Positions 23,284 to 32,743 of a stretch of DNA of 34,446 bases are shown here, piece by piece (the stretch's first letter is position 1; every line of letters starts with the position of its first letter). The translations under genes and the position numbers were made by a program. Source of the stretch: Thermoplasmatota archaeon (GTDB lineage Archaea > Thermoplasmatota > E2 > DHVEG-1). The notes beneath the pieces were generated by a model. That model ran no database searches and was not told where the DNA came from. It saw nothing but the letters and a program-made list of their open reading frames with translations. The stretch is from contig JAFGPP010000136.1 of the NCBI GenBank assembly GCA_016936135.1, positions 1 through 34,446 of the forward strand. Direction: 5' to 3'.

Positions 23284-24333
23284 ATGATAAATTTCAAACA
23301 ATTGTCTACAAAGCAAATATATTCAATTTCGATCGCAATTTTTCTGTCAATAATTGCAATAATTGTGATTGGTTGTATTTTATATCCAAATATCTTTTAC
23401 GATCAATGGATATGGAAATATTATTGGGGGCCAGTAGTTGCTGATGCTGACCCGACAATGGCAACAGCCATTCATAACGGAATCGAGGCAAGGGAAGGTT
23501 ACACCATAGTTTCTGAGTTGACCTATGGAATAATATTGGTAGTTTCACTTTTCCTTATCTATAAGTTATTAAAAAAAATTGAAATATCAATAGATTGGAT
23601 TTTTTGTTTATCTCTAATGCCCTATATTCTATTTGGTCCTGTTACAAGAGTACTGGAAGATACCGGATATTTTTCTTCCCCAATTGTATATTTTTTTATA
23701 TCTCCATTTATATATATCCAGATTGCCGGTTATGCTATTTTATTCCTTATAATTGGATATTTTATCGAAAAAAAATGGAAAAAAAAATACTTTAAAACAA
23801 ATACAATTTTGTTTACCGGGGGAGTAATACTTCTATCTCCCTTTCTTATTCTTATTTCTCAATGGATTGCTGGATACCAATGGGGTAATTCAAGTGGTGT
23901 GCGTTTTGATGTTTTTTTGTTAATAACAGGAATCGTTACCCTAATTGCTGTTATTGTATATTTTTTTCCAAGATTTGCAAAATCTCAAAAAGATATTTCT
24001 GTTTATAAAAACCCATTAAATCTATCAATAATTGTTGGGCATATGGTTGACGGTCTCACCAGTTATGTTAGCATATACGATCCTCTGAATATGGGTCTCC
24101 CAAAATATATTGAAAAACATCCAGCTTCTAATTTCCTGATGGAACTATGGCCGCCCCTTTTTCCCATCGTAAAATTCATTTTGATAATTATTGTAATTTA
24201 TGTTTTTGATATTCTTTATAAAGATGAGTTAAAAAACCATGCTAATCTGGTAGGCTTAATTAAGATAGGAATACTTATTTTAGGTTTTTCGCCGGGTCTT
24301 CGCGATTTATTGAGAGTCACAATGGGCGTATAA
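23284..24333 (+). CDS. DUF63-like polytopic membrane protein
   Basis: Multiple TM segments; EGYTIVSELTYGIILVVSLFLIYKLLKK...PYILFGPVTRVLEDTGYF typical of archaeal DUF63. Confidence 0.75.
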   Translation: MINFKQLSTKQIYSISIAIFLSIIAIIVIGCILYPNIFYDQWIWKYYWGPVVADADPTMATAIHNGIEAREGYTIVSELTYGIILVVSLFLIYKLLKKIEISIDWIFCLSLMPYILFGPVTRVLEDTGYFSSPIVYFFISPFIYIQIAGYAILFLIIGYFIEKKWKKKYFKTNTILFTGGVILLSPFLILISQWIAGYQWGNSSGVRFDVFLLITGIVTLIAVIVYFFPRFAKSQKDISVYKNPLNLSIIVGHMVDGLTSYVSIYDPLNMGLPKYIEKHPASNFLMELWPPLFPIVKFILIIIVIYVFDILYKDELKNHANLVGLIKIGILILGFSPGLRDLLRVTMGV

Positions 24334-24391
24334 ATTATTTTAAATAGTTTATTCTAATAGGCAAGACATAAAATAAAAAGGTAAATAAAAA

Positions 24392-25249
24392 ATGCGTCGG
24401 CATCCGGATTGGTTAAAAGTAAAAATTGGCAGTGGCCCTAATTATTCAAAAATGAAATCATTATTAAGAAATGCAAAGTTACACACGATTTGTGAAGAGG
24501 CAAGGTGCCCAAATATTGCAGAATGCTTCAATCGCGGTACTGCAGTTTTTTTAATATTAGGTGATATTTGTACGAGAAATTGTAGATATTGTAATGTCAG
24601 TCATGGAAAACCTGAGACTGTAAATCTAAATGAACCTGAAGAAGTTGCAAAGAGTGTAAAAACACTTGGGTTGTCTTATGTTGTTGTTACATCTGTAACA
24701 AGAGATGATATGGCTGATGGAGGTGCGCTCAATTTTTACAATACAATCAGAGAGATTAAAAAAACTAATCCAAATTGCAGGGTTGAAGCACTGATTCCAG
24801 ATTTTAAAGGAGATGAACCATCTCTTAAAATAGTTCTTGAAGCAAAACCAGATGTTTTAAATCACAATATTGAAGTGGTTGAGAAATTGTTTCCAAAAAT
24901 TAGACCAGAAGGAAATTATCAGCTAAGCCTAAATTTATTGAAAAAAATTAAAAAATATGCCCCCTCAGTTAAGTCAAAATCTGGCTTTATGGTTGGTCTT
25001 GGGGAGACAAAGGAGCAGATAATTTCTACAATGAAAGATCTACGTAATTCTGAAGTTGAAATTCTTACTGTTGGGCAATATCTTCAGCCTAGCAAAAAAC
25101 ACGCAGAAATTAAAAAATATTATAATCCTGAAGAATTTAATGAATTTAAAAAAATTGGATTAAAACTCGGCTTTAATAGTGTAGTATCTGGTCCGCTCGT
25201 GCGTAGTTCATATCATGCTGAAGAAGTATTTTTGTATCCAAAACAATAG
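24392..25249 (+). CDS. lipA: Lipoyl synthase (radical SAM)
   Basis: CEEARCPNIAECF and CTRNCRYCNV cluster motifs; C-terminal SGPLVRSSYHAEE. Confidence 0.95.
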   Translation: MRRHPDWLKVKIGSGPNYSKMKSLLRNAKLHTICEEARCPNIAECFNRGTAVFLILGDICTRNCRYCNVSHGKPETVNLNEPEEVAKSVKTLGLSYVVVTSVTRDDMADGGALNFYNTIREIKKTNPNCRVEALIPDFKGDEPSLKIVLEAKPDVLNHNIEVVEKLFPKIRPEGNYQLSLNLLKKIKKYAPSVKSKSGFMVGLGETKEQIISTMKDLRNSEVEILTVGQYLQPSKKHAEIKKYYNPEEFNEFKKIGLKLGFNSVVSGPLVRSSYHAEEVFLYPKQ

Positions 25250-25281
25250 ATATTTAATTCATATCATAATTTCATTAAGAG

Positions 25282-25566
25282 ATGAAAGCAAACTCAACCT
25301 ATAAAGTACCTCAAGGGAAATTACTGAAAATTTCATTAGAATACAATGAAAATAAAGAATTAATTGATAAAATTTCAATTATGGGTGATTTCTTTGCTTA
25401 TCCTGAGGAATCAATCGAACTTTTAGAAAAAGAATTGAAAAATGTGTCTCTAAATGAGAATATTTTATCGAAAAAAATACAATCAATAATTCAAAAATAT
25501 GACATACAGTTTATTGGTTTAGACTGTGAAGGTCTAGTAAAAGGAATAATGATGTGTCTCAAATGA
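25282..25566 (+). CDS. lplB: Lipoate-protein ligase C-terminal domain protein (LplB-like)
   Basis: LKISLEYNENKELIDKISIMGDFFAYPEESIELLEKEL, followed by and overlapping the catalytic-domain gene. Confidence 0.8.
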   Translation: MKANSTYKVPQGKLLKISLEYNENKELIDKISIMGDFFAYPEESIELLEKELKNVSLNENILSKKIQSIIQKYDIQFIGLDCEGLVKGIMMCLK

Positions 25567-26327
25567 AAGAACAATGGAGATTGTTGAATACTGGTCATAA
25601 TAATGCATTCGTTAATATGGCATTAGACAATGCGATTCTATCTGCTAATCGTGAAGGTAAAGTTCCACCCACTGTTCGATTCTATGGATGGACACCGTCT
25701 GCAATTTCAATAGGTTATTTTCAAAGTCTAAACGAGGAGGTTGATATAGAACAATGTAAAAATTTTGGTGTAGATTACGTTCGTAGAATTACTGGCGGAG
25801 GAGCAGTATTTCATGAAAAGGAAGTTACATACAGTATTGTTGTTCCAGAATCTCATCCAAGTATGCCAAAAAATATCTTAAAAAGTTATTCAAGAATTTG
25901 TGGTGCGATAATAAAAGGTTTGGACAAGTTGGATATTAAGAGTAAATATGTACCAATTAATGACATAATTGCAAATGGGAAAAAGATATCTGGAAATGCA
26001 CAAACACGCAAAGAAAATACAGTTTTGCAACATGGTACAATAATAACTGATGTAGATGTTGAAAAAATGTTTAGTTTGCTTAAAGTTTCAAACGAAAAAA
26101 TTAAGGATAAATTAATTGAGGATGTTAAACAACGCGTTACATCAATAAAACATGTAATTGGAAAAGAACCGTTATTTGATGATGTCGCCAATGCGTTAAA
26201 AGTCGGATTTGAGGAAGAATTTGATGTTGACCTGGTCAAAGGCGAAATTACTGAATTCGAAAAAAAGCTAGCAAAATCCTACGAATATGCCAGATTTTCA
26301 AAAGAAGAATGGAATTTTCGAAGGTAA
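25554..26327 (+). CDS. lplA: Lipoate-protein ligase catalytic domain
   Basis: RRITGGGAVFHEKEVTYSIV, NDIIANGKKISGNAQTRKENTVLQHGTI. Confidence 0.9.
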   Translation: MSQMKEQWRLLNTGHNNAFVNMALDNAILSANREGKVPPTVRFYGWTPSAISIGYFQSLNEEVDIEQCKNFGVDYVRRITGGGAVFHEKEVTYSIVVPESHPSMPKNILKSYSRICGAIIKGLDKLDIKSKYVPINDIIANGKKISGNAQTRKENTVLQHGTIITDVDVEKMFSLLKVSNEKIKDKLIEDVKQRVTSIKHVIGKEPLFDDVANALKVGFEEEFDVDLVKGEITEFEKKLAKSYEYARFSKEEWNFRR

Positions 26328-26347
26328 TTGCTTTAAGGATAATATAA

Positions 26348-27223
26348 ATGAAAGTTGTTGCAAGTATTGTAAATGCATTCACTTCTGAGGCAAATGGCGG
26401 TAACCCCGCTGGAGTTGTTTTGAATTCTCCAAAACTAACCGATAAGCAGATGACCCGGGTCACAAAAATTTTAAAGGTTTCAGAAACGGCATTCGTCTTT
26501 CCAGGAAAAACATCTGATTACAAAGTGCGTTTTTTTTCTCCTATATTAGAGGTTGATTTATGTGGGCATGCAACAATTGCTACATTTTTTTATATGGTCA
26601 AGGATGGTCATATAATTTGTAATAAAAACAAAATTTTAACCCAAGAAACCAAGGCAGGTATACTTCCAATTTCAATTGAGGTTAATGGAGAAGGTATTGT
26701 AGAAAGGGTTATGATGAAACAAGCATCACCAGAATTAAAAGATATACATTTGGATATACGCGACCTTTCCAGCGCACTAAATATAAAAATTGAAAGTATT
26801 GACCGAAATCTTCCTCAACAAATTGTATCAACAGGTCTTTTTACACTCCCCGTATGCATAAAATCATTTCAGTTTTTGAAAGATATTAAACCCGATTTTG
26901 AAAAAGTTAAAACTTTGTGCAAAAAATTAGATATTGGTAGTATACATTGTTTTACTTTTGAAACTGTTGAACCAATCTCAGTTTATAATGCAAGAAATTT
27001 TGCGCCTGTATATGGAGTTAACGAAGATCCAGTGACTGGTACGGCTAATGGGGCAGTAGTAAGTTATCTTCTTAAAAACAATATAATAAGCGATGACAAA
27101 GTTATATGTGAACAGGGAGATATTATTGGCAGGCCAGGTAGAGTTTTTGTAGAGGTGAAGGACAATAATGTAATGGTCGGTGGAAAGGCATTTAAGTTTG
27201 ATGATAAATTGATAGATGTTTAG
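26348..27223 (+). CDS. PhzF family isomerase/epimerase-like protein
   Basis: VNAFTSEANGGNPAGVVL, SETAFV, DLCGHATIAT, EDPVTGTANG. Confidence 0.9.
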   Translation: MKVVASIVNAFTSEANGGNPAGVVLNSPKLTDKQMTRVTKILKVSETAFVFPGKTSDYKVRFFSPILEVDLCGHATIATFFYMVKDGHIICNKNKILTQETKAGILPISIEVNGEGIVERVMMKQASPELKDIHLDIRDLSSALNIKIESIDRNLPQQIVSTGLFTLPVCIKSFQFLKDIKPDFEKVKTLCKKLDIGSIHCFTFETVEPISVYNARNFAPVYGVNEDPVTGTANGAVVSYLLKNNIISDDKVICEQGDIIGRPGRVFVEVKDNNVMVGGKAFKFDDKLIDV

Positions 27224-27225
27224 AT

Positions 27226-28221
27226 TCACTCCTTTTTTATTACTCTTCTTAATGGTTTTGCGATAAGATATTTTTGAAAATTTTGCCTTGAAATTTTACT
27301 TATTATTTTAATTAAAATTAACATAATCGCGATGGTCAAAATCAATCGACCTATAAGAATTCCATAAATGGATGCCCCAATGGATAGCATTAACAAGGTA
27401 TCTTCGATAAGACTATGGGATAGTCCCATTAGAGAAAATGACATGAAAATGTCCTTTTTTGTTAATTTTCCAGATTTAGTCTCGTTTAATAGTATGCCAC
27501 CACCATATGAAAGGCCAAGGGTCATCCCGATTATTGCAACGGGTGCGGATTGTTTACTCATGCCTAAAAACTCCAGTCCCGGCTCTAATAGATTGTTTAA
27601 TTTGTCAATAAATCCAGAAATTTTCAATAATTTGATTAATAACATTAATCCAAGTATTATTAAAAAAATCAAAGCGTAGTTTTTCAATTCATTTATGATA
27701 ATTCCAGTTATGGAAGGATCGATTTTTCCTGGATTCCAGATTATTTTGGCCGAATCATTGTATAAGTTAAAAGTTGTAAATATTTTATTAAGAATCCAGC
27801 CAAGCATAAACGCAGTACCAATCCTCAAAGCTAACATGTACCAAAGCCGAACCCCAGCTTTTTGTGCAATTCTAAGCTCAATTGGAAGCGTATGGGCAAT
27901 AAGTATTATTGTTGCTAAAACTGTAACTTCAGCTACACTATAGCTATGACTTATTGCAAGTGTTGAAAATGCAAGCAGCCCACCATAAATGTTTGTAATC
28001 ATTGCAGCACCCCAAACTAAACCTAGTTCTCCAGATAGACCAACAATTTCCATAAAAGGAGAAAGAGTGTTGCCGATAATATCTACAAAACCCAATCCCG
28101 AGAGTAATTTGATAATGATACTAATCGGTATCATGATTTTAAGAAGTGTCCATGTTGTGGACAATGTTTCTTTAAGTGTGTCTTTTACTTCCTTTATTAT
28201 TCTGCTCATTTGTAATTTCAT
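27226..28221 (-). CDS. Nucleoside recognition (Gate) domain membrane protein
   Basis: LSGLGFVDIIGNTLSPFMEIVGLSGELGLVWGAAMITNIYGG and second half SHSLIEDTLLMLSIGAS. Confidence 0.75.
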   Translation of the reverse strand: MKLQMSRIIKEVKDTLKETLSTTWTLLKIMIPISIIIKLLSGLGFVDIIGNTLSPFMEIVGLSGELGLVWGAAMITNIYGGLLAFSTLAISHSYSVAEVTVLATIILIAHTLPIELRIAQKAGVRLWYMLALRIGTAFMLGWILNKIFTTFNLYNDSAKIIWNPGKIDPSITGIIINELKNYALIFLIILGLMLLIKLLKISGFIDKLNNLLEPGLEFLGMSKQSAPVAIIGMTLGLSYGGGILLNETKSGKLTKKDIFMSFSLMGLSHSLIEDTLLMLSIGASIYGILIGRLILTIAIMLILIKIISKISRQNFQKYLIAKPLRRVIKKE

Positions 28222-28265
28222 TTCAATCTTGCTAAAATTAAAAAATCTATCTTTTTTAAAATAAT

Positions 28266-29726
28266 TTATTCAACTAAATAGTCAGGCTGTTTTTGCATTC
28301 TTGAAATAATAAATCTTACCCACGCAAATGCAATGGTTGATCCTAAAAGATTTGCAATGACAATACCCCACCATATTCCATTCAAACCAATAAATAAAAC
28401 ACAACAAAAAATGGAAGCAAGAATAGGAGTCAGTATGATAGTTCTAAGAGATGAGGCAATTAATGAATTGAATCCTTTTCCAATCCCTTGAAAAGTCGCA
28501 GATGCAACTATGCCAAAGGCAGCACCTGGATAAAAGAAGCAAGAAATTTTTATAAACATCTCTAAATCACTTGCGATTTCCTGTGAGCCTTGACCTGTTG
28601 TAAATATAAGAGTAATAAAAGGTGCCAATAAGAAAACGGATACTGCAATAATGATCTCTAAAATTAACCCAAATTTTACAGAATAAATAAAACCAGTTTT
28701 TAGTTTTTCATATTCTTTTGCACCAAATGCTGCTCCAGTAACGGATGTAACAGCTGTTGCAAGTCCCAAAAGTGGTAAAACAGCGATGGTAACAACTCTC
28801 CAACCAGTGGAATAGATAGCAACTCCCGCATCTCCTGCAAAAGCAAGATTTATGATAATATAATTAATAACAATCATAGTAAGCGATATTGTGAGTTGTT
28901 GAAATGAGGCGGGAAGCCCAACCTTAAATATGTCATATAGTACATCTTTTTTAAACCTGAAATTTTTAAATCTAAAATTGACATAAGTATTCTTTCTAAA
29001 AAATAGCCAGTAAATCATTATAATTGAGGTAATAATCATTGATAAAACTGTAGCATATGCTGCTCCTGCAATTCCTAGTTTTAAAGTATAAATGAAAATC
29101 GGATCTAAAATAATATTCAAAACCGCACCAAAAATAAGAGCATACATTGCTCTCTTAGCATCTCCTTCACCACGTAACAGAGCAGTTGCAATGTTAAGAA
29201 AAAATATAACAATGCTTCCAGCAAAAATTATTTTTCCATAAGAAATTGCATAATCAAATGATTCTCCCGCACCAATCCAACCCATGATTACTTCGGCGCT
29301 AAAAAATAAAAAAATCGTAAAAATAACTCCAATTATTAAAGTTAGAATTATAGAATGAATTGCAACACTATCGGCACCAATTTTGTCCTTAGCGCCTATT
29401 CTGCGAGATACGGCAGATGAACTACCTACACCCAAGCCGGTTGATATGGCAATCCCCATCATATAAAAAGGAAGAATAAAACCAATGGCTGCGAGAGCTA
29501 CTTTTCCAGTTCCTTCAATGAATTCACTAGAAAATATATATGAACCAAAACCAGAGACCCATAAGGCATCAACAAAATTATATACTGTCTGTACAGACAT
29601 TGCAATTATCATTGGTATCGCAAGAGTAATAATTGCCTTTTTAGGATCACCAAGAAGGGTTTTTACCCCCTTTGTTTTTTGTTCAGAAGAATCTGTATAT
29701 TTTGGTTTCATAGGTTTAACTTCCAT
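28266..29726 (-). CDS. MATE family efflux transporter
   Basis: About 12 TM; PMIIAMSVQTVYNFVDALWVSGFG, GAVLNIILDPIFIY. Confidence 0.9.
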   Translation of the reverse strand: MEVKPMKPKYTDSSEQKTKGVKTLLGDPKKAIITLAIPMIIAMSVQTVYNFVDALWVSGFGSYIFSSEFIEGTGKVALAAIGFILPFYMMGIAISTGLGVGSSSAVSRRIGAKDKIGADSVAIHSIILTLIIGVIFTIFLFFSAEVIMGWIGAGESFDYAISYGKIIFAGSIVIFFLNIATALLRGEGDAKRAMYALIFGAVLNIILDPIFIYTLKLGIAGAAYATVLSMIITSIIMIYWLFFRKNTYVNFRFKNFRFKKDVLYDIFKVGLPASFQQLTISLTMIVINYIIINLAFAGDAGVAIYSTGWRVVTIAVLPLLGLATAVTSVTGAAFGAKEYEKLKTGFIYSVKFGLILEIIIAVSVFLLAPFITLIFTTGQGSQEIASDLEMFIKISCFFYPGAAFGIVASATFQGIGKGFNSLIASSLRTIILTPILASIFCCVLFIGLNGIWWGIVIANLLGSTIAFAWVRFIISRMQKQPDYLVE

Positions 29727-29779
29727 TACTCATTCAGATAGTTAGACGCGTTTTTCACTGACCCTTTTTAAAAATCCGG

Positions 29780-30028
29780 CTAATACCGAAATTTTAGTAT
29801 ATTTTGAAAGATTTTACTACCATTTAGATAGATATCTGTAAGATCAGTAGCAGTTTTTTTGTCGATTTTTTGATTTATTAATTCTTTATAAAAAATTACT
29901 CCTCCTTTTTTAGCCTCTCTCTTATAACCAAGAAATGCCCACCCGGTTCTAAAAATAATTGAAGGAAGCAATGGTATAATTGCACAAATATATCTGGGAA
30001 AATCTTTTGCAGATTTGTTTTTTTCCAT
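29780..30028 (-). CDS. Small hypothetical protein B of the MBL/wHTH operon
   Basis: 82 aa; C-terminal FYKELINQKIDKKTATDLTDIYLNGSKIFQNILKF similar to the neighbouring ORF. Confidence 0.6.
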   Translation of the reverse strand: MEKNKSAKDFPRYICAIIPLLPSIIFRTGWAFLGYKREAKKGGVIFYKELINQKIDKKTATDLTDIYLNGSKIFQNILKFRY

Positions 30029-30049
30029 AATGGTGTTAATATTTTTTAA

Positions 30050-30325
30050 TTATTCGTTTCTACTATTCCCAAATTTGCCGATCATATTTCCAATGTTTAA
30101 TGTTGACAAATATTGGCTTGTGAGTTCAAAGGCTTGTTGATCGTTCATGCCGGCTTCCTTTAGTTGTTTATAAAATGTAGCTGCTGCCTCGGCAAATTGT
30201 TTTGCACTCTTAGGACTGTATAATAAACTGCTTAGTTCTCTAAGTAGCCCTGGAATTTTTTCAGCAACAACGTCTAATATTTCTTTTATCTTTTCTGGAT
30301 CAGGCATTCCATCATGTTCACGCAT
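30050..30325 (-). CDS. Small hypothetical helical protein A of the MBL/wHTH operon
   Basis: 91 aa; FYKQLKEAGMNDQQAFELTSQYLSTLNIGNMIGKF; compact co-directional operon. Confidence 0.65.
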   Translation of the reverse strand: MREHDGMPDPEKIKEILDVVAEKIPGLLRELSSLLYSPKSAKQFAEAAATFYKQLKEAGMNDQQAFELTSQYLSTLNIGNMIGKFGNSRNE

Positions 30326-30343
30326 TTTTATTTACCTCCAATT

Positions 30344-30823
30344 TTAGATATTCAAACCCAGAATTTTTGACCATTTTTTAACTACATCATCTGTAATACT
30401 ATATACATATCGGGACCCTTTCTGTTGTTTTTTAATTATTTTTTTATCTGTTAATTCATTTAGTTTTTCTCTTATAATCCTTCTTGATGCGGTTCCTCTT
30501 TTATTTCTCACTAGCATCGTAATCTGTGATATATTTTGTTCACTTCTGTCCATAAGAACTCGAACTATTTCTCTAGAAATGTGATCTTTAACTTCTGGCA
30601 AAATAATGTCTGGGGTTAGGCCACCATGGTCAAGCAATAGTGCAGTCAATCTAAGATAATTTCTGGTTGTTTTTGTTACATCGGAAAGAGGTTTAAATAA
30701 GCTAGAGAGCATTTTTTCTAGCTCATTTATTCTTTGATTCAATTCTTTGATTTCTGCGGCCAGATCCTTTTCCACGGAGTTGAATAGGTCCCAGATTATA
30801 AAAAGAGTATGTAATATCTGCAT
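30344..30823 (-). CDS. Coiled-coil plus winged-helix transcriptional regulator
   Basis: N-terminal heptads (AAEIKELNQRINELEKML), C-terminal wHTH (NISQITMLVRNKRGTASRRIIREKLNELTDKKIIKKQQKGSRYVYSI). Confidence 0.65.
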   Translation of the reverse strand: MQILHTLFIIWDLFNSVEKDLAAEIKELNQRINELEKMLSSLFKPLSDVTKTTRNYLRLTALLLDHGGLTPDIILPEVKDHISREIVRVLMDRSEQNISQITMLVRNKRGTASRRIIREKLNELTDKKIIKKQQKGSRYVYSITDDVVKKWSKILGLNI

Positions 30824-31593
30824 TAATGATATTTGTTTAGATCTATCTCCATTCCATCGCTTGCGGCAATAATTTTTACACCAATTTTTTTAGATAGCGA
30901 TTCTGCCAACTCCCAAGGCTTGGATTTCGTTAATAAATTCCACCCAAAATGAGTTAAAACACTTAATTTTGGTTTATTTCTTGATATAATATATTCTGCA
31001 TCTTTGATAGAAATATGCTGGATACCGGGTTTATTTTCAAGTAAAACAACGTTTAAAATTAAAACATCACCTGTATAATATTTTTCAAGCCCGTCAAAGT
31101 ATTGAGTGTCGGAAATTATAGATACTGATGATTTTTTGCCAAATATATTGAGCCCGTAGGTTTCAACTCCGTGCCGATGTCTTATGGGTGTGGAAAATCC
31201 GATATTTCCAATTTTGTAATCACCTTTTTCATAAAGTTTTTCAATTTTTTCAGGCAAATTTCTAAAATGATTCAAAATCACTGAATCTTCATCTATTGCA
31301 TCACTAGGTGCGAATACCACACCTTTTTTTTTAAATCCGCCGTCGGTCATTGCTTCTATCATAATGTTAATGTCGTTTGAATGATCAATGTGCCTGTGGG
31401 TTAAGATTATCCCATCTAGTTCAGTGGGATTCAATCTTGGTTTGCTTGATAGTACTCTTACAAGTGAACCTGGACCCGGATCAACGAGAATATTTGTATT
31501 ATCCAGGGAAAGCCAGATGCCACCCGACTTTCTTAATTGGTGTGTTACAACAAATCTTGCTCCAGCGGTTCCTAGGAATTTTATTTTATCCAA
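30823..31593 (-). CDS. Metallo-beta-lactamase-fold hydrolase
   Basis: ILTHRHIDHSND (HxHxDH), IRHRHGVETYG, IISDTQYFDG, LTHFGWN. Confidence 0.85.
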   Translation of the reverse strand: MDKIKFLGTAGARFVVTHQLRKSGGIWLSLDNTNILVDPGPGSLVRVLSSKPRLNPTELDGIILTHRHIDHSNDINIMIEAMTDGGFKKKGVVFAPSDAIDEDSVILNHFRNLPEKIEKLYEKGDYKIGNIGFSTPIRHRHGVETYGLNIFGKKSSVSIISDTQYFDGLEKYYTGDVLILNVVLLENKPGIQHISIKDAEYIISRNKPKLSVLTHFGWNLLTKSKPWELAESLSKKIGVKIIAASDGMEIDLNKYH

Positions 31594-31803
31594 TTTTTAT
31601 CCCCTAACTATTGATTTAACATTTTGAATCATTGTTCATTGGCATTTTTTTCTGTGATTTCATCGACGAAAAATAATCTGATAAATATTTGATACAATTA
31701 TAGGTTTAAACAATATCCAACACTATTATAATAATTTGTTTTACTAATCTAGCAAAATTCTTTACTTAAAAAGGAAAATTATTTATTATAAATTTTAATT
31801 GAT

Positions 31804-32736
31804 TTGCTCGTGGATCTTTTTAATTACACATACAATCTTGTTAGACAAATTCCTCATGGTAGAGTTTCAACATATGGGGCAGTGGCAAAGGCTTTAGGCG
31901 ATTCAATTGCTGCTCGTGCAGTTGGAAGAATGATGAACCAAAATCCCGATCCTGATAATATGCCTTGTTTTAAGATTGTTTATTCTGATGGAAAACTGGG
32001 AGGATTTGATCTTGGAATCGATGATAAAATTCGCCGTTTAAATGAGGATAATGTAAAAGTATCAGACGGATCAATTGTAAATTTTAAGGACGTTTTTTTT
32101 GATGAGTTCAAAACCGAATATCCTTTGAGGACTCTATTAAATGAACAGCTAAAATTAAGAAAACAAATCAAGTTGGAGGATCAATTTGAGGAAATCGTAA
32201 CTGTTGCGGGAGTAGATGTTGCATACCCTGAAAATGAATTTGAAGAATGTTGTGGTGCTTGTGTAGTTTTTGATTATAAGACAAAAGAGATAATTGAAGA
32301 AAAAACAGTTTTTAAAAAAATCAATTTCCCCTATATATCAACATATTTGTCTTTTAGAGAATATCCTATCATTGAAAATGTTGTTAAAAATCTAAAAAAT
32401 ACTCCATCAATTTTGATGGTTGATGGTAATGGCATACTGCATCCAAGAGGAATTGGTATAGCATCATATGCGGGAGTGCTTCTTGATATTCCTTCTATTG
32501 GAATTGCAAAAAAACTTCTGAAGGGAAATGTTGACGGTACTGACATAATTTTGGATGGGAAAAAAGTTGGATATGCTTTTAGAGCTTCAAATAAAATCAA
32601 GAAACCTATCTATGTATCGCCAGGAAATAATATTTCTTTTGAAACTACATTAAAAGTTGTTAAACATTTTTCCAAATTTAAAATACCAGAACCAGTTAGA
32701 CAAGCTCATATTGTCGCTACAAGTAACATTAAATGA
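31804..32736 (+). CDS. Fusion of AGT/ATL-like O6-alkylguanine-DNA alkyltransferase domain and endonuclease V (start TTG 31804 or GTG 31810)
   Basis: IPHGRVSTYGAVAKALG...ARAVGRMMNQNP...MPCFKIVYSDGKLGGF (AGT) then VAGVDVAYPENEF...MVDGNGILHPRGIGIASYAGVLLDIPSIGIAKKLL (EndoV). Confidence 0.9.
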   Translation: MLVDLFNYTYNLVRQIPHGRVSTYGAVAKALGDSIAARAVGRMMNQNPDPDNMPCFKIVYSDGKLGGFDLGIDDKIRRLNEDNVKVSDGSIVNFKDVFFDEFKTEYPLRTLLNEQLKLRKQIKLEDQFEEIVTVAGVDVAYPENEFEECCGACVVFDYKTKEIIEEKTVFKKINFPYISTYLSFREYPIIENVVKNLKNTPSILMVDGNGILHPRGIGIASYAGVLLDIPSIGIAKKLLKGNVDGTDIILDGKKVGYAFRASNKIKKPIYVSPGNNISFETTLKVVKHFSKFKIPEPVRQAHIVATSNIK

Positions 32737-32743
32737 TTAACGA

